Below are positions 1-10,340 of a stretch of DNA of 64,000 nt, one piece after another. The notes beneath the pieces were generated by a model. It made no database searches and was not told the DNA's origin. It saw nothing but the letters and a program-made list of their open reading frames with translations. Within the stretch, counting starts at the first letter, position 1, and each line of letters begins with the position of its first letter. The position numbers and the translations under genes are program-made. The DNA is from Neocallimastix lanati (nom. inval.) (taxonomy: Eukaryota > Neocallimastigomycota > Neocallimastigomycetes > Neocallimastigales > Neocallimastigaceae), in the NCBI GenBank assembly GCA_016946835.1, contig JACVTC010000002.1, forward strand, positions 582,001 through 646,000, in the 5' to 3' direction.

Positions 1-60
1 TAATTTTACTTTTTTTTTTATCTGTTTTTAGTGTTATAATTATTTCTATTATATTTTATA

Positions 61-232
61 AATATTCTTTGTTCATTCTTCAATATTATAAATATTCTTT
101 GTTCATTCTTCAATATTATAAATATTCTTTGTTCATTCTTCAATATTATAAATATTCTTTGTTCATTCTTCAATATTATAAATATTTTTTGTTCATTCTT
201 CAATATTATAAATATTTTTTGTTCATACTTTA
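61..232. repeat. 30-bp minisatellite, about 5.7 copies
   Basis: Six consecutive units of 30 bp, the first four identical and the last two diverging by a few bases. The unit contains TTGTTCATTCTTCAATATT. Because 30 is a multiple of three, the minus strand stays open as a decapeptide repeat (core KNEQRIFIIL). No other coding signal surrounds it, so a translated product is doubtful. Confidence 0.9.
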
Positions 233-527
233 ATTATATTTTAATTTTAATTTTTAATTTTTATTTTATTTTTAATTATAGTTTAATTTTTTTTTTTAAA
301 ATATTTTTATTTAATTAAAAGTATAAAAAAAAATTACACTATAATTAAAAATTAAATTTTTATTAATATATATATGTATTATAATATATATTATATTATA
401 ATATAAAATGTAATATAATATAATATATTTATATATTATATTTTATATTATGAATAATAAATTAAAAGATTTTAAATCTGATAATGAATGATTATATAAA
501 TATATGATATAACAATAAAAAAAAAAG
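233..527. other. AT-only spacer
   Basis: Homopolymers and TATA-type dinucleotide runs. I see no gene, RNA or structured repeat here. Confidence 0.7.
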
Positions 528-2138
528 TATAAAAAGTGTTAAAATATTCCTTTTGTTAAATCTTCACTTTGAAAAAAGTCAAAAAAAAGGGAGTTAAAAA
601 AATATATATAAATGAATAAAATAAAAATAATTTATTAAATTTGATAATAGAAAAAATAATTGTATAAATCAGTAAAATGCTTTAGTCAATGTATGAAAGA
701 AGAAAAAATTGAAAGTAAAGAAGAAAGAAGTAAACTATGGGAAAGAAAAAGTACTAAAGATCAATCTAAAGAAAAAGCCAATAGAATTATTTGTTGCTTA
801 TATAAACTTTATTTATTAATATTTGTGGATCAAGAGAAGCTACAATAGAAATAGTGAAGGATGGCATATAAGCAATTCTTTTTCTGAAAGATAAAATATA
901 GGGAACATTCTCAGCTTAATAACTGTATGATTCAAAATGATTTAATAAACATCAAAGACATGTATATTACCTGGTCAGAGCTGTTGGTATAGTATAATTC
1001 AATATTCTTTTCATTAATATCTACCCTTATAGCTTCGTCATCTTCTTAATCAGGAAAAAGAAGTTTCAAAGGAAAGAAGTCATAACCATAAGCTACCTTT
1101 TTACTGGTTTTATTCATATTATGAGCAAACTCATAAACAATGAAGGTATAATCAGAATAGCAGAAGTTACGATAGTAAAAATGAAGGAACAGACCCAGAG
1201 TTAATATCACTAAAAAAGATTCGTACATACGAAAATTGTTCTAGTGTTGGGACCATCTTCATAAAGGGCTTTTAATGAATGATATCTTTTAATATTGATA
1301 ATTTTTACCACTATGGTCTCGGAATTATCATCAGTTAGGAAATTTTGCTGATAAGATCTCATACTTTAATTGATCTTTCATTTCTTTTTGAAAAGAAAGT
1401 GAATTTAATTTGATCTTTTATTTTTTTTTTAACTCATGTAAATTGAAAAAAAAAAAGATATTACTATGGGAAAATATGAGAAAAGTAGTCACTTCGATCT
1501 CTTTATTCATTGGAAATTAATATTTTTTGTTCTATCTTTTATTGTTTTTGAACTAATATTTTTATTGGAAAATAGCCAAGGAAGAAGAAAGAACAAGTAA
1601 GGAAGGAAATTCAAGAGAAATAAGATTGAATTTTTTATTCTAAATATTCTTTGGATCTATTTTTTTTATTTTCTTAAAAATTTTTATATTATATGGGAAT
1701 TGTGAGTGAAATCAATAATTTATAATTGAGTGTCACGATAATTTAATTATAATATAAAAGTTGTAATCTTTTGATTCATTGATCTCATGTAAATGTTGCT
1801 TTTAATTTAAAAATTGAACCATTTGAAATTGGGATTTAAAGGAAGAGAAGAAAAAGAAAGAAAATAAATATTTATATGAATTATTTATTCGTTGCTAATT
1901 TTGAAAGTTATTTTTATAAAAAAGTTCTTTTAATAAGTAAAAAAAGGAGACTTATTTCAAGAATAAAATAAAAAGATTTATAGGAAAATATTATTTTTTC
2001 GTGACTTTTAATTGAAAAAAAGGAAATTAAAAGTTTTTTTTTTAAAAAATAAACCAACAAATAAAAATAAAAAAGTATATTACTATATTATGATATGTTA
2101 AAATTACTATTAAATGATATCTATTAAAAATAATAGAA

Positions 2139-2173
<35 letters not shown>

Positions 2174-2460
2174 CAAAAATGAAAAAACCTTAAAAATGAA
2201 AATAAAAAATAAAAATATTGAACCTTTTATGTTTAATTATTAAATACTATTTTTGATTAAAAAATGGGTTTAATAAAACAATCAAAGATTTAATAAAATT
2301 AAAAAAATTAATTTAAATATAAAAATTTTATGAAAATAAAAAAAATTATTCATAAAATAAATAATATTAACAAATACAAAAGAAAAAAAAAACAAGCAAA
2401 AAATAATGAATAAAATAATTATAAAATATTTTTTTGAAGGATAGTTAAAACAAAAAAAAA
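528..2460 (+). repeat. R-unit copy 1 (degenerate)
   Basis: This copy shares ordered landmarks with ten other copies in the window: a TCTTCACTTT plus GTCAAAAAAA plus GGGAGTTAAAA start block (about 566-600), an AAGAAG-rich block, a motif containing TACTATATTATGATATGTT (2076-2122), ATGGGTTTAATAA (about 2264), and an end block TTTTTTGAAGGATAGTTAAAAC (2431-2453). Segment 740-1400 has no obvious counterpart in the other units and is richer in G+C, so it may be an insertion or an older preserved part. The function is unknown. The order and orientation of the landmarks are seen directly. Confidence 0.7.
932..1228 (-). pseudogene. Unidentified coding remnant with one in-frame stop
   Basis: I do not recognise the family. 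Reading on the minus strand from 1228, 60 codons run to a TAA at 1046-1048. The same frame then reopens for 37 more codons (EDDEAIRVDINEKN..., ending at a TGA at 932-934). Composition is unlike the surrounding AT noise: mixed residues, aromatic-rich (FLHFYYRNFCY) followed by EFAHNMNKTSKKVAYGYDFF. A CAG/GTAATA sequence near 975 could be a former 5' splice site. The frame opens without an ATG in good context, so this is probably an internal piece of a dead gene or transposon lying inside or next to R-unit copy 1. Confidence 0.3.
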
Positions 2461-2760
2461 ATATTTTCGTTTTACGTAAATTAAAATTTTAAAATATTTA
2501 TTGTGTATTTATAGTGTAAATAATTATATGATATAAATTTTTATATTGTGTATGTTGTAAATAGTTATGTTAAATTTGGGACTACGCGTAATGTAGTATA
2601 TTTTAAATTTAAAAAATATTTTTGTTTAGGTATTTTCTTATTTTATATTCTTATTAAAAAAATAAATTTAAATTGTGATTTTAAAAAATTTTGTAGTCAC
2701 TATATATATATATATTACATCAAAAAAAAAAGTGCTAATACTAAATAATGTTATCATCTT

Positions 2761-2941
2761 TAATTTATAGATAAATTCTTAGGTTTGTTTTATCACTAGT
2801 ACGGTCGTCAGTCTGTGGACTAGCATACAGGCTCGATCCCGCCCTGTGAATGGGATGTTTTGTTTACGATCCAAATCACTTCTGGTAATTATTCAAAAAA
2901 CGCCATTCTTGGTGTGATCTGAGGCTCTCTTTACAAAAATT
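2761..2941 (+). repeat. GC-richer dispersed repeat, upstream part
   Basis: An abrupt rise in G+C against the flanks. From about 2863 on, the sequence matches the reverse complement of the copy at 60845-60930 (shared TTCTGGT, TTATTCAAAAA, TTTACA..AATTATGCCTC). The first 100 bases (GGTCGTCAGTC, GGCTCGATCCC) have no counterpart there. This is transposon-derived sequence of unknown family, continuous with the coding fragment that follows. Confidence 0.5.
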
Positions 2942-3116
2942 ATGCCTCAGGCTAGTACTAGACAAGTGTTGCTATACCGACGGTATAAACACAAACTAAT
3001 CAGGAGCGTCAACAGCCGAAAATGGAGTGAGACAGGCAAGCAAGGCCGATGCTTCTGGGGAAGAAAATCATAATTTCTTTCAGGAAGTCAACCAAACCCT
3101 AATCGGGAATAAGTAA
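2942..3116 (+). pseudogene. Basic-protein fragment, frameshifted (MP-ASTRQ family)
   Basis: The frame starts ATG CCT CAG GCT AGT (MPQASTRQ), continues LLYRRYKHKL-RSVN, shifts by one base near 3013, then reads AENGVRQASKADASGEENHN up to a TAA at 3114-3116. The copy at 60656-60844 (minus strand) has MPRASTRQ, LLFRRYKRKL-RSVN and AENAVRQASRANASEGEDHN. Amino-acid conservation across a frameshift shows the frame was once coding. The upstream in-frame sequence here carries a TGA absent from the other copy. A short basic N-terminus of this kind could belong to a transposase, but I cannot name the family. Confidence 0.4.
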
Positions 3117-3699
3117 TATGGAGGTGAGATTCGTTGCTTATGATTTTTTTAAGAATTTATTTATGCATTTATTTTGAATATTACGTTCTATTTCACGTTA
3201 CTATTTTAAATATTATTATGTTCTTATTGGACAAATAATATATTTTTTTTTATTAATTCTGTGTTTTTTTTTTTTTTAAAAAAATAAAAATTAAAAATAT
3301 TCATGTAATTAATAAATGAATAAATAAGTAAAGATTAAAGTTCTCAATAATTGTAGCTATAAAAAAAAATTCTTTTAGGGTGAAGTTTTGCAAATTATTT
3401 ATGTTATTAATTAATATAATTTTATTTAATTCATTCATTTTTTGATAATTTAAATTTATTTAATTTAAATATTAAATTTTATAATTTAATATTGCTAATA
3501 TTATTAAATGACTTTTATATAATAAATGTAAATATATATTGATTATGACAAAATTGCTGTTGCTGTTGCTGTTACAAAGAATAAATATAAAGAAATATGT
3601 ATTCTTTATATAATACTCTTTAATTATAATTTATTTTAAAATAAAGAATTAATTATTTAGTTAAATATTTTAAAAAAGTATAATATAAATAATTAAAGA
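3117..3699. other. AT-rich spacer
   Basis: Poly-T and poly-A tracts, with one small (TGCTGT)-type run near 3556. I see no gene. Confidence 0.6.
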
Positions 3700-4060
3700 T
3701 TTATAAAAATTATTAATTGTAACATATAAAAATATATAAAAATATAATAAAAAAAAATAATTAAAATAAAATAAATTAAAATAAAAAGTAATAAATTAAT
3801 TTATAAATTATTTACATATTTGCATAACATAAAATTTATGTTATAAAATTTATATTTACATTAATTTTAAGTGTTTGTATAATATTTATGATATTACATA
3901 TCACTATTTTATATCACGTTATTTTAAGATCAGCTTATAAATCATAGGATAATTAATCTAGTGATAATTTAATGATTATCTATTAATTTATTTTTATTTT
4001 ATGTAATTATTAATAAAATAATTTATTAATAATTATTAAGTTTTTATTTTCATTTTATAT
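3700..4060 (+). repeat. Distal R-unit segment, copy 1
   Basis: Shares a run of motifs (ACATATTTGCATAACATAAAA, TATCACGTTATTTTA, TCAGCTTATAAATCAT, GATAATTAAT.TAGTGATAAT) with 32200-32510 on the plus strand and, in reverse complement, with 52050-52330. It is therefore the distal end of the same repeat family as 528-2460, separated from it here by the inserted GC-richer fragment. Noncoding as far as visible. Confidence 0.55.
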
Positions 4061-4074
4061 TATATGTCCTTCCT

Positions 4075-4590
4075 TAAATTGTACACCATTATCAATTGTA
4101 ATTGTACTTGAGTACCAAATCTAGCAGAAATTTGGAAAAAAGAATTACTACATCCTGTGAAGTAATTGTAGATACCGGTTGTACTTCTACCCTTTTGATC
4201 AAGTAATCCACAATAACTAAGATATATTGATCTTCATTTCTGGTTTCTGGTAATGGTCCTATTATATCTAAACCTAGATATGTAAATGGAGCTTCTACTT
4301 GTGTTATAAACTTTTCTGTGGGATCAGGAATTTCATTTCTTTTATTTAATTAACAATTTTCACAATTAGAAATAAAACCTTTTTTATATCCCCTGGTCAT
4401 TCCTTTCCAAATAGAAAGATTTCTTTAATTGTTCATATATTTTCTTAAAACCTTCATGTCCAAATTGCATGAGCTTTCCATATGAGGTTTAAATTTCATT
4501 TCATTAGTTTTTAATAATTTTTTGTAGATTATCTTTTTCTTTTAAACATTTGGTACCATATATGAAATGAAGTTATTTTTCATTTTTACA
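4075..4590 (-). pseudogene. Ty3/gypsy integrase remnant
   Basis: Reading the minus strand downward from about 4480 gives GHEGFKKIYEQLK followed by GYKKGFISNCENC, the HHCC zinc-binding region. Next come PFTYLGLDIIGPLPETRNED and QYILVIVDYLIKRVEVQPVS, the start of the integrase catalytic core. The D of LGLDIIGP is the first catalytic Asp, and the second lies in the TITIDNG-like segment near 4085. The reading needs several frameshifts and passes stop codons (for example NC-stop-LNKRNE), so it is dead. In Ty3/gypsy elements this domain follows reverse transcriptase and RNase H, neither of which I can confirm nearby. Family call: moderately high, from the GHxGxxKTYxxL and LGxDxIGPLP signatures. Confidence 0.7.
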
Positions 4591-4817
4591 TGAAATATAA
4601 TAATTTTTCAATTTTAGATAAATAAAATAATTTTCTAATATAAAACTCATAAATATTAAAATTCAATTTTACCAAGGATTACCTTCAAAAAAAAAAAATA
4701 AAAAAATTAAAAATAAAAAAAATAAAAAAATTAAAAATAAAAATAAAAATAAAAGAATCATATATATTAATTATTTAGTAGTTAAAATAATTTATAAAGT
4801 ATAATTTAATTTAATGA

Positions 4818-4829
4818 TTCCCCCTAAAT
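4818..4829 (-). other. Relic polypurine tract of a Ty1/copia element
   Basis: TTCCCCCTAAATTAAGTA closely matches the sequence just inside the left LTRs of the intact copia elements (22846 and 40417, TTCCCCCTACATTA). Read on the minus strand it is a polypurine tract. No clear LTR or pol remains around it. Confidence 0.45.
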
Positions 4830-4859
4830 TAAGTATTTTAGTATTATTATACCATTAAA

Positions 4860-6240
4860 TAAGTATTAGATAAATCTATATTATCTTTGTATAAAATAAT
4901 TATATGGTTTAAATATACCATTAATATATGATGGAAACCTTTCTCTTAAAGGGTGATATTATACCATCTCAATTTGTGTTAATGACTGATACCTCTTATA
5001 TTTTGGGATTTATATAAATTTTTGTTTGGGGTGTTAGGATTGAATTAATTTAATATTTAATTAATTATGTTATTTTTCATTTAACATCATAATATTGAAT
5101 TATTAAATTATTTTTATATGATTACGAAATTTTCTAAATTTTTATTTTTATATTTTAGTTCTATACTAGATTTTTTTCATTTCAAGGTAATTAATTTTTC
5201 AAAATAATTAATTGGGTTAAATTTTGTTTTTAAATTAACATTTATTTTCTTTCCTATTTACTATTATTATATACTATATTCCCTCCCCTTAAAATTCAAA
5301 TATTAAAAATGTAATTTAAATATTTGGAATTCTTTCTAATAAAGTATCCACAAAATTATTTATTTATATTTCCTATACCATGTTCTTATTCTATGTTATC
5401 TATTTTATTACTGTTATTATCTAGTTCCACCCTCAAATCTAAATGTTTAAAAATAAAGGTTTAGATTTGAAAAAATGGATTTTATACTAAATGTAATTGA
5501 TGAGTTTTATAAACTATTCAAGAATTATATTGTAGTATTAGTTATGAGTATTTGCATTATAAACTTAAAGCTCAGTTAATTGGAATTCTTACCAATAGGT
5601 CAGTTATTGTGCATTATAATGTTAAGCGTTAAAATGAGGAGTCTATCCCTGCTTGTAAGATAAGTCAGAGTTATAACATTTCGTAGTAGAATGTTTGAAT
5701 AAAATAAATATATATATATGATGAATCAATGTCATCATTATAACAGTGGAGTCTTTTCAAAAAAAGTGCAAATGCTAATGTGGATGGATTCCTTACGAGT
5801 ATATGAAGGCATTATACCAATTGCTTAAAAATTGGAAATATCTATAGTAAAAACTTATTTCCTAGTTATACCATGATATAAAATATTATTGAATATACCC
5901 ATTTCATGCTAGGCATTTTAATTAGTAAAATAGTATTGTGGAATACGCATCATTCCATGTTAAGCATTTCTATCATAAATAGGATGATTTCTTTTTTTTT
6001 CGAATATCAGCTTTGGAGTTGAACAGTAGTTATTAATGAATATGCTCGAATAAATGTTAAAATTATATATATATATATATATACTCTTTGTAAAGATATG
6101 ATTCATATCATTAATTTAATACATTAATTAATTTATTTTGTACATTAAATTATTTAATGTAATTCACGTATACAAACTAATGTAAATACATTAAATTATT
6201 CAAAATATTTTAATAATTTATTTTAGTTTAATTTAGTTTA
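4860..6240. other. Decayed repeat sequence without a clear gene
   Basis: Mixed-complexity sequence, with C+G-bearing stretches at 5030, 5280, 5560-5690 and 5740-6060. A plus-strand KSANANVDGF near 5770 recalls the end of Ty3/gypsy RNase H. It is not supported by flanking motifs. No intact frame was found. Confidence 0.4.
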
Positions 6241-6242
6241 GT

Positions 6243-6368
6243 TTAGATTACTTTAATTTTTGTTGCTAATGACAACAACAGGCTACAAAATACATAAACA
6301 ATTACGCTCCAAACGGCGCCTAAACCAACTAATAGCCAATGCTTTTTATTGTTATTTTGTTTTTTCAT
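6243..6368 (-). CDS. Short membrane-segment ORF (41 aa), doubtful gene
   Basis: Starts at the ATG at 6366-6368 with MKKQNNNKKHW, followed by one hydrophobic segment (LLVGLGAVWSVIVYVFCSLL, about residues 12-32), then a short basic tail and TAA. A Lys-rich N-terminus plus one hydrophobic stretch would fit a signal anchor or tail-anchored peptide. It overlaps the 3' end of the acidic frame upstream by 17 bases in a different frame. That suggests either a frameshifted continuation of that protein or chance. Local G+C (GGCGCCTAAACC, TTACGCTCCAAACGG) is higher than in the flanks, which is typical of coding sequence here. Confidence 0.3.
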   Translation of the reverse strand: MKKQNNNKKHWLLVGLGAVWSVIVYVFCSLLLSLATKIKVI

Positions 6369-6576
6369 CGTTATCTTCTTCCTTATTATAATGCTGATCA
6401 TCTAATATTTCATCTTTGTCATAAAAATCATCTGTTGGATAATTGCAATATAAATCATTAAGATTTGGTTCATCATTGATTTCTGTATCAATAGGATTGA
6501 AACTACGAATATCATCATCATCTGTATCTAAATTACTAGAAATACTAGTTTCACTAACTAAATCAAATATATCTTT
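6352..6576 (-). pseudogene. Acidic exon-like fragment (74 codons)
   Basis: An open minus-strand frame from a TGA at 6577-6579 to a TAA at 6352-6354. It reads as an acidic low-complexity protein with segments such as LDTDDDDIRSFNPIDTEIND and EPNLNDLYCNYPTDDFYDK. It has no ATG before residue 54. The frame opens next to AAAAG, which could be a 3' splice acceptor, so this may be a terminal exon whose upstream part is lost or unrecognised. A downstream hydrophobic ORF follows in another frame. If a frameshift joins them, the protein would be an acidic domain plus a C-terminal membrane anchor. No family recognised. Confidence 0.35.
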
Positions 6577-7150
6577 TCAAAAATTAATGCAATCTTGAAT
6601 GTTTAAACTCAATCCTTATTTTAGTTTAAATTTCATTTTAAACCATTATTTAAATTTAGATTATTTATTTATTTCTGAACAATAAACTTTAAATTTTAAC
6701 AAATAAATTCTAAATTTTTATTGTTTGTTTACATTTTTACATTTTTAAATTTTAAGATTTTAAATTTAAAATGACATTTAAAATTTTTAAATTGTAAATT
6801 TAAATTGTTTATTTAAATTTTAAAATTAAATAATAATAAATTTTAAATTTTATTATATTTTTCTTATTCTTCAAGTGGCAGTTTTTTGCTTACTTGGACA
6901 TATAGCATACACTAATGAAGTTATAAGATTTGAGATCTTGTAATATTTTTTGAAATTTCAATTTTCGAACTTGGAAAGGATAATGTATTAATATATAAAA
7001 TAAAATAGAATAATAAAATAAAATAAGTTAACAAGTACAAATAAAATAAAACAATAAAGTAGAATACATATCTATAGTTATATATTATTATTATATTATA
7101 AAACCACAACAAAAAAAAGGTTAGAATGTATTGTAATATATAAGAATAAA

Positions 7151-7199
7151 TTCTATTTATTTATTTACATATAATTAATATGTAAATAAATAAATAGAA
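7151..7199. repeat. Perfect palindrome, 22-bp arms
   Basis: Left arm 7151-7172 and right arm 7178-7199 are exact reverse complements around the 5-base loop AATTA. This is a strong potential cruciform or hairpin. Confidence 0.9.
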
Positions 7200-7242
7200 G
7201 AATGATAAAAGTAACTAATAAGAAGACCATAAAATGGTAAAT

Positions 7243-7281
7243 AAATCATTCTTATTAATGTAATATTAATAAGAATGATTT
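7243..7281. repeat. Perfect palindrome, 17-bp arms
   Basis: AAATCATTCTTATTAAT (7243-7259) and ATTAATAAGAATGATTT (7265-7281) flank the loop GTAAT. Pairing continues imperfectly outward (GGTAAA against TTTACC) to about 7235-7288. Confidence 0.9.
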
Positions 7282-7462
7282 TTTACCAATTTGTACAATT
7301 TACAAGTACCAATAAAATAAAATAATGAAGTAGAATAATTTACAAGTACTAATATAATAAAATAATGAAGGAGAATAGGTTACAAGTACAAATAAAATAA
7401 AATAAAATAAAATAAAATATAATAAAATATTGAATGGGTTGGGATCAAACTACATTGATTAC

Positions 7463-8147
7463 TGTAAAGATTTAATAAAATCTTTAATAATTAATAATAT
7501 AATAATTAATTATTGTAATAAAATTACATAAATTTTTGATTTACGTATATGAAAATTAATTATAAATTTATGTAAACTTTTCATAAAGGATAAATTATTA
7601 TTTAAATAATTTTGGATAATAAATTTAATCTAAATAATTTATTTAAGTTAGTTAATTTAGTTTATCTAATTTAGTTATTTTATTTAACTTAGTTAATTTA
7701 GTTTAGTTAGTTTAAAATACTTTAAAATTAATTTCTGAGTAGTTTTAAATAGTTAAAATTAGTTTAAATAATTTACAAAAATAGTTTTGAATTGTAAATA
7801 TATAAACATTAGTATTAATAATATTTAAATAATAAATAAATAATAAATGAGTTCTTATTGAATTCAATTATTATTTTAAATAAGTTGAAAGTTTATTAAA
7901 TTAATTATTGTTTAGTTTTAGTTAATTATTATTTAATAAAGTTATTAATAAATATTTTGTTTATAAATAAATAGTAATATATGTATATTAAATAGGTTTG
8001 ATATATTAAAAATGTAATCATGAAAAAATATAAATACATGAAAAATTCATTATATAAATCGATGTATTAGTTATTGACTATCAACTAGATAATAACAATA
8101 AGTGATTTGATTTTATTAATTAATAAAGATTATTTTATTTATAAAAA
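7463..8147 (+). repeat. Left terminal inverted repeat of the long-TIR element
   Basis: Matches the reverse complement of 11172-11867. Landmarks in order: TGTAAAGATTTAATAAAATC, GATTTACGTATATGAAAAT, AAACTTTTCATAAAGGA, AATAAGTTGAAAGTTTATT, CGATGTATTAGTTATTGACT. Confidence 0.85.
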
Positions 8148-9288
8148 AAAAAAAAATTACATTTTAAAATTATAAATTTAAAAAATAAAATACATTTTAA
8201 ATATATAATATAATCTATATATATAAGAATATAATATCAATATTTAAATAATAAATGTATATAAAATGTAAGAATATAAAATAAATATAAAATAATGAAT
8301 AATTATAAATTATATAATATAAAATATGATTATTTAATATTAAGAATAAGAATATTATAATATTTTAATATAATAATATATAAATATAAAATAAATATAT
8401 TATTTAATATATATTATAAAATAAATATATAATTCAATAGATTAAAAAATAATATATAATTTAATATATATTATAATAGTAATTTTAATATAATAATGAA
8501 TAATTAATAATATATTATAAAAATTATTATCAAAAAGATATAAATTTAATATTTAATAATGATTATTAAATATACAAATATGTTACTATATATATTTGTT
8601 TTAGATCAGTATTATATATATTTAGTATAACATTTATATAAACTATATAGTTAATATAATCAATTAATTAAACCATATAGCATCATTTAAATAAACTATG
8701 CTAATATGAACAATAATAGCACAGTTTAGATATTTGAATCAATATAGAGATTATGCATAATATAATTAATATTAAACAATTATGCTTATTTATTGATTAA
8801 TTAATTGAACTATTATTTTGCATATTATTGATTCAAATATCAATTAGCATAATAGCATAATATATATATAAAGTGTATCAAAGCTTTGTTATTACAATCC
8901 AACTTATCTATCAGCATAGCTGGTAATATAGAATGCTTGTGCAGCATATCAACTGTACTCAATTATACGCCAGATAAGTTGGTTGCATATATCTGATAGT
9001 TATAGTTAGTATAATAATATGAAACTATTTAGTGTGCTTTATACTATTATTATTATATTAATATTATTATTTTAAATATATATTTATTAAAATATTATTT
9101 TATTTTCATTTTTATTTTTAAAATATTATTTAGATTTTCCTCAAAAGATGCTTTTAAGGAATATGATAATTAGGATTTCAGTTTAAGTATTTCCTTTTAT
9201 ATATATTATTAGAATAGTGCTGTATATTTAAGAGGGAATTACTAGTATTTGGGCACATGATTTCATGTATTCATGTAGATAAATTCTT
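8148..9288. other. Interior of long-TIR element, left part
   Basis: AT-rich. Contains an 11-bp inverted pair CCAACTTATCT (8899-8909) and AGATAAGTTGG (8972-8982), and an inverted pair around TTTGAATCAATA (8733-8744) and TATTGATTCAAA (8826-8837). The 8880-9000 stretch is more complex than its surroundings. No ORF. Confidence 0.5.
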
Positions 9289-9431
9289 CTAAATTGTAAT
9301 CTTTCCGACTTTTATACATTTGCCAGGTTGGTATGAATCTCTATGGGTTAGATTATATTGTACTCCTTTCAAAGGGAAATTACGAACTGGAGAAGCATTC
9401 GGAGAATCGCGATTAATATTTTGAACTTTAT
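9289..9431 (-). pseudogene. Exon-like fragment inside the long-TIR element
   Basis: On the minus strand a poly-T run ends TTTTTTTTAG at 9432, a good 3' splice acceptor. It is followed by an open frame reading KVQNINRDSPNASPVRNF, then PLKGVQYNLTHRDSYQPGKC and IKVGKITI, to a TAG at 9289-9291. Mixed composition and internal CG dinucleotides stand out from the flanking AT. It could be a captured host exon or the last exon of a lost transposase. I do not recognise the protein. Confidence 0.35.
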
Positions 9432-9972
9432 CTAAAAAAAATATAAAATAATAATAGGAATGAATCTAATCCTAAATAGTTTGATTCATGGTAATGGTTA
9501 TCAATAATATTTCTTAAATTTTGTGATAAGGTACTACTATAAATAACATAATTTAGTGAGAGTTAGGTTAGAAATGTTGTGAATATTAGTGAATTGAAAT
9601 TAAAATTCACTAATAATTCAACGAAATTGAATCTTATTGACATTATTCTTAGAATTCCATTTTTATTACACAAAAATTAATTATTCAATAAATAATTAAA
9701 GATAAAGGGTTTGGATAAAACTTTCAATAAAATAAAATCAACATAATTTAACCCTTCAGCGGAATTGATAAATAATAAAAAATAATTAGTCAAAAATGAC
9801 AATAACTTTCTAAATAATGGAGTTTTCCAGTTTATTTTAGGCTCATTTGGAAGCTCTGCTCGACATTTGCAACATATATTATCATAAGTTTATTCGGTTA
9901 CATAAATATAAATTAAAATTATATAGATAAAATCTTTATTTAAAAAATAAATTTATAAAAATTATTAATATT

Positions 9973-10340
9973 AATATTACAGATATAATAATTAGTAATG
10001 TTTAATCACTATTGTTAAGTTATAATAATTATTATTTTAATTTTATTAATAAGTTAATTGAATAATTTTTAAATAATTACTAATTAGTTTAAATAATTAT
10101 TTTATTAAATTTATATTCGAATATAAATATTAATATTAATTATAATTAATCATGTATATATTACAGATATAATAATTAGTAATGTTTAATCACTATTGTT
10201 AAGTTATAATAATTATTATTTTAATTTTATTAATAAGTTAATTGAATAATTTTTAAATAATTACTAATTAGTTTAAATAATTATTTTATTAAATTTATAT
10301 TCGAATATAAATATTAATATTAATTATAATTAATCATGTA
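9973..10340. repeat. 184-bp tandem duplication
   Basis: 9973-10156 and 10157-10340 appear identical over the whole unit (both contain TTACAGATATAATAATTAG and TTCGAATATAAATATTAATA, and end AATCATGTA). Identity in such AT-rich DNA implies a recent duplication. Confidence 0.9.

Larger units (their letters stand above)
7000..7440. repeat. Imperfect ~45-bp repeats with TTACAAGTAC core
   Basis: Units containing ACAAGTACNAATAAAATAAAA followed by AATGAAG.AGAATA occur near 7030, 7303, 7343 and 7380. The last runs into an (AATAA)n tract. Two perfect hairpins are inserted between the first and second unit. Confidence 0.6.

Noticed and set aside
61-232. CRISPR array
   Set aside because: The 30-bp repeats are contiguous with no spacers, and the genome is eukaryotic.
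660-848. 62-codon plus-strand ORF
   Set aside because: Starts at TTG, not ATG, and lies over the conserved AAGAAG block of the R-unit. No coding evidence.
2810-2850. tRNA-like B-box (GGCTCGATCCC) suggesting a tRNA gene or tRNA-derived SINE
   Set aside because: The T-stem does not pair, no A box is in place and the second copy at 60.9 kb lacks this part. Probably chance.
5032-5243. Possible solo LTR (TGTTAGGATTG to AATTAACA)
   Set aside because: No target duplication, and no second copy found in the window.
5755-5800. Ty3/gypsy RNase H tail (KSANANVDGF on plus)
   Set aside because: A short match with no supporting upstream motifs in any frame, and strand opposite to the integrase relic.
6921-7112. 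63-aa minus-strand ORF
   Set aside because: Composed of I/Y/F/L from AT-rich repeats overlapping the 45-bp minisatellite.
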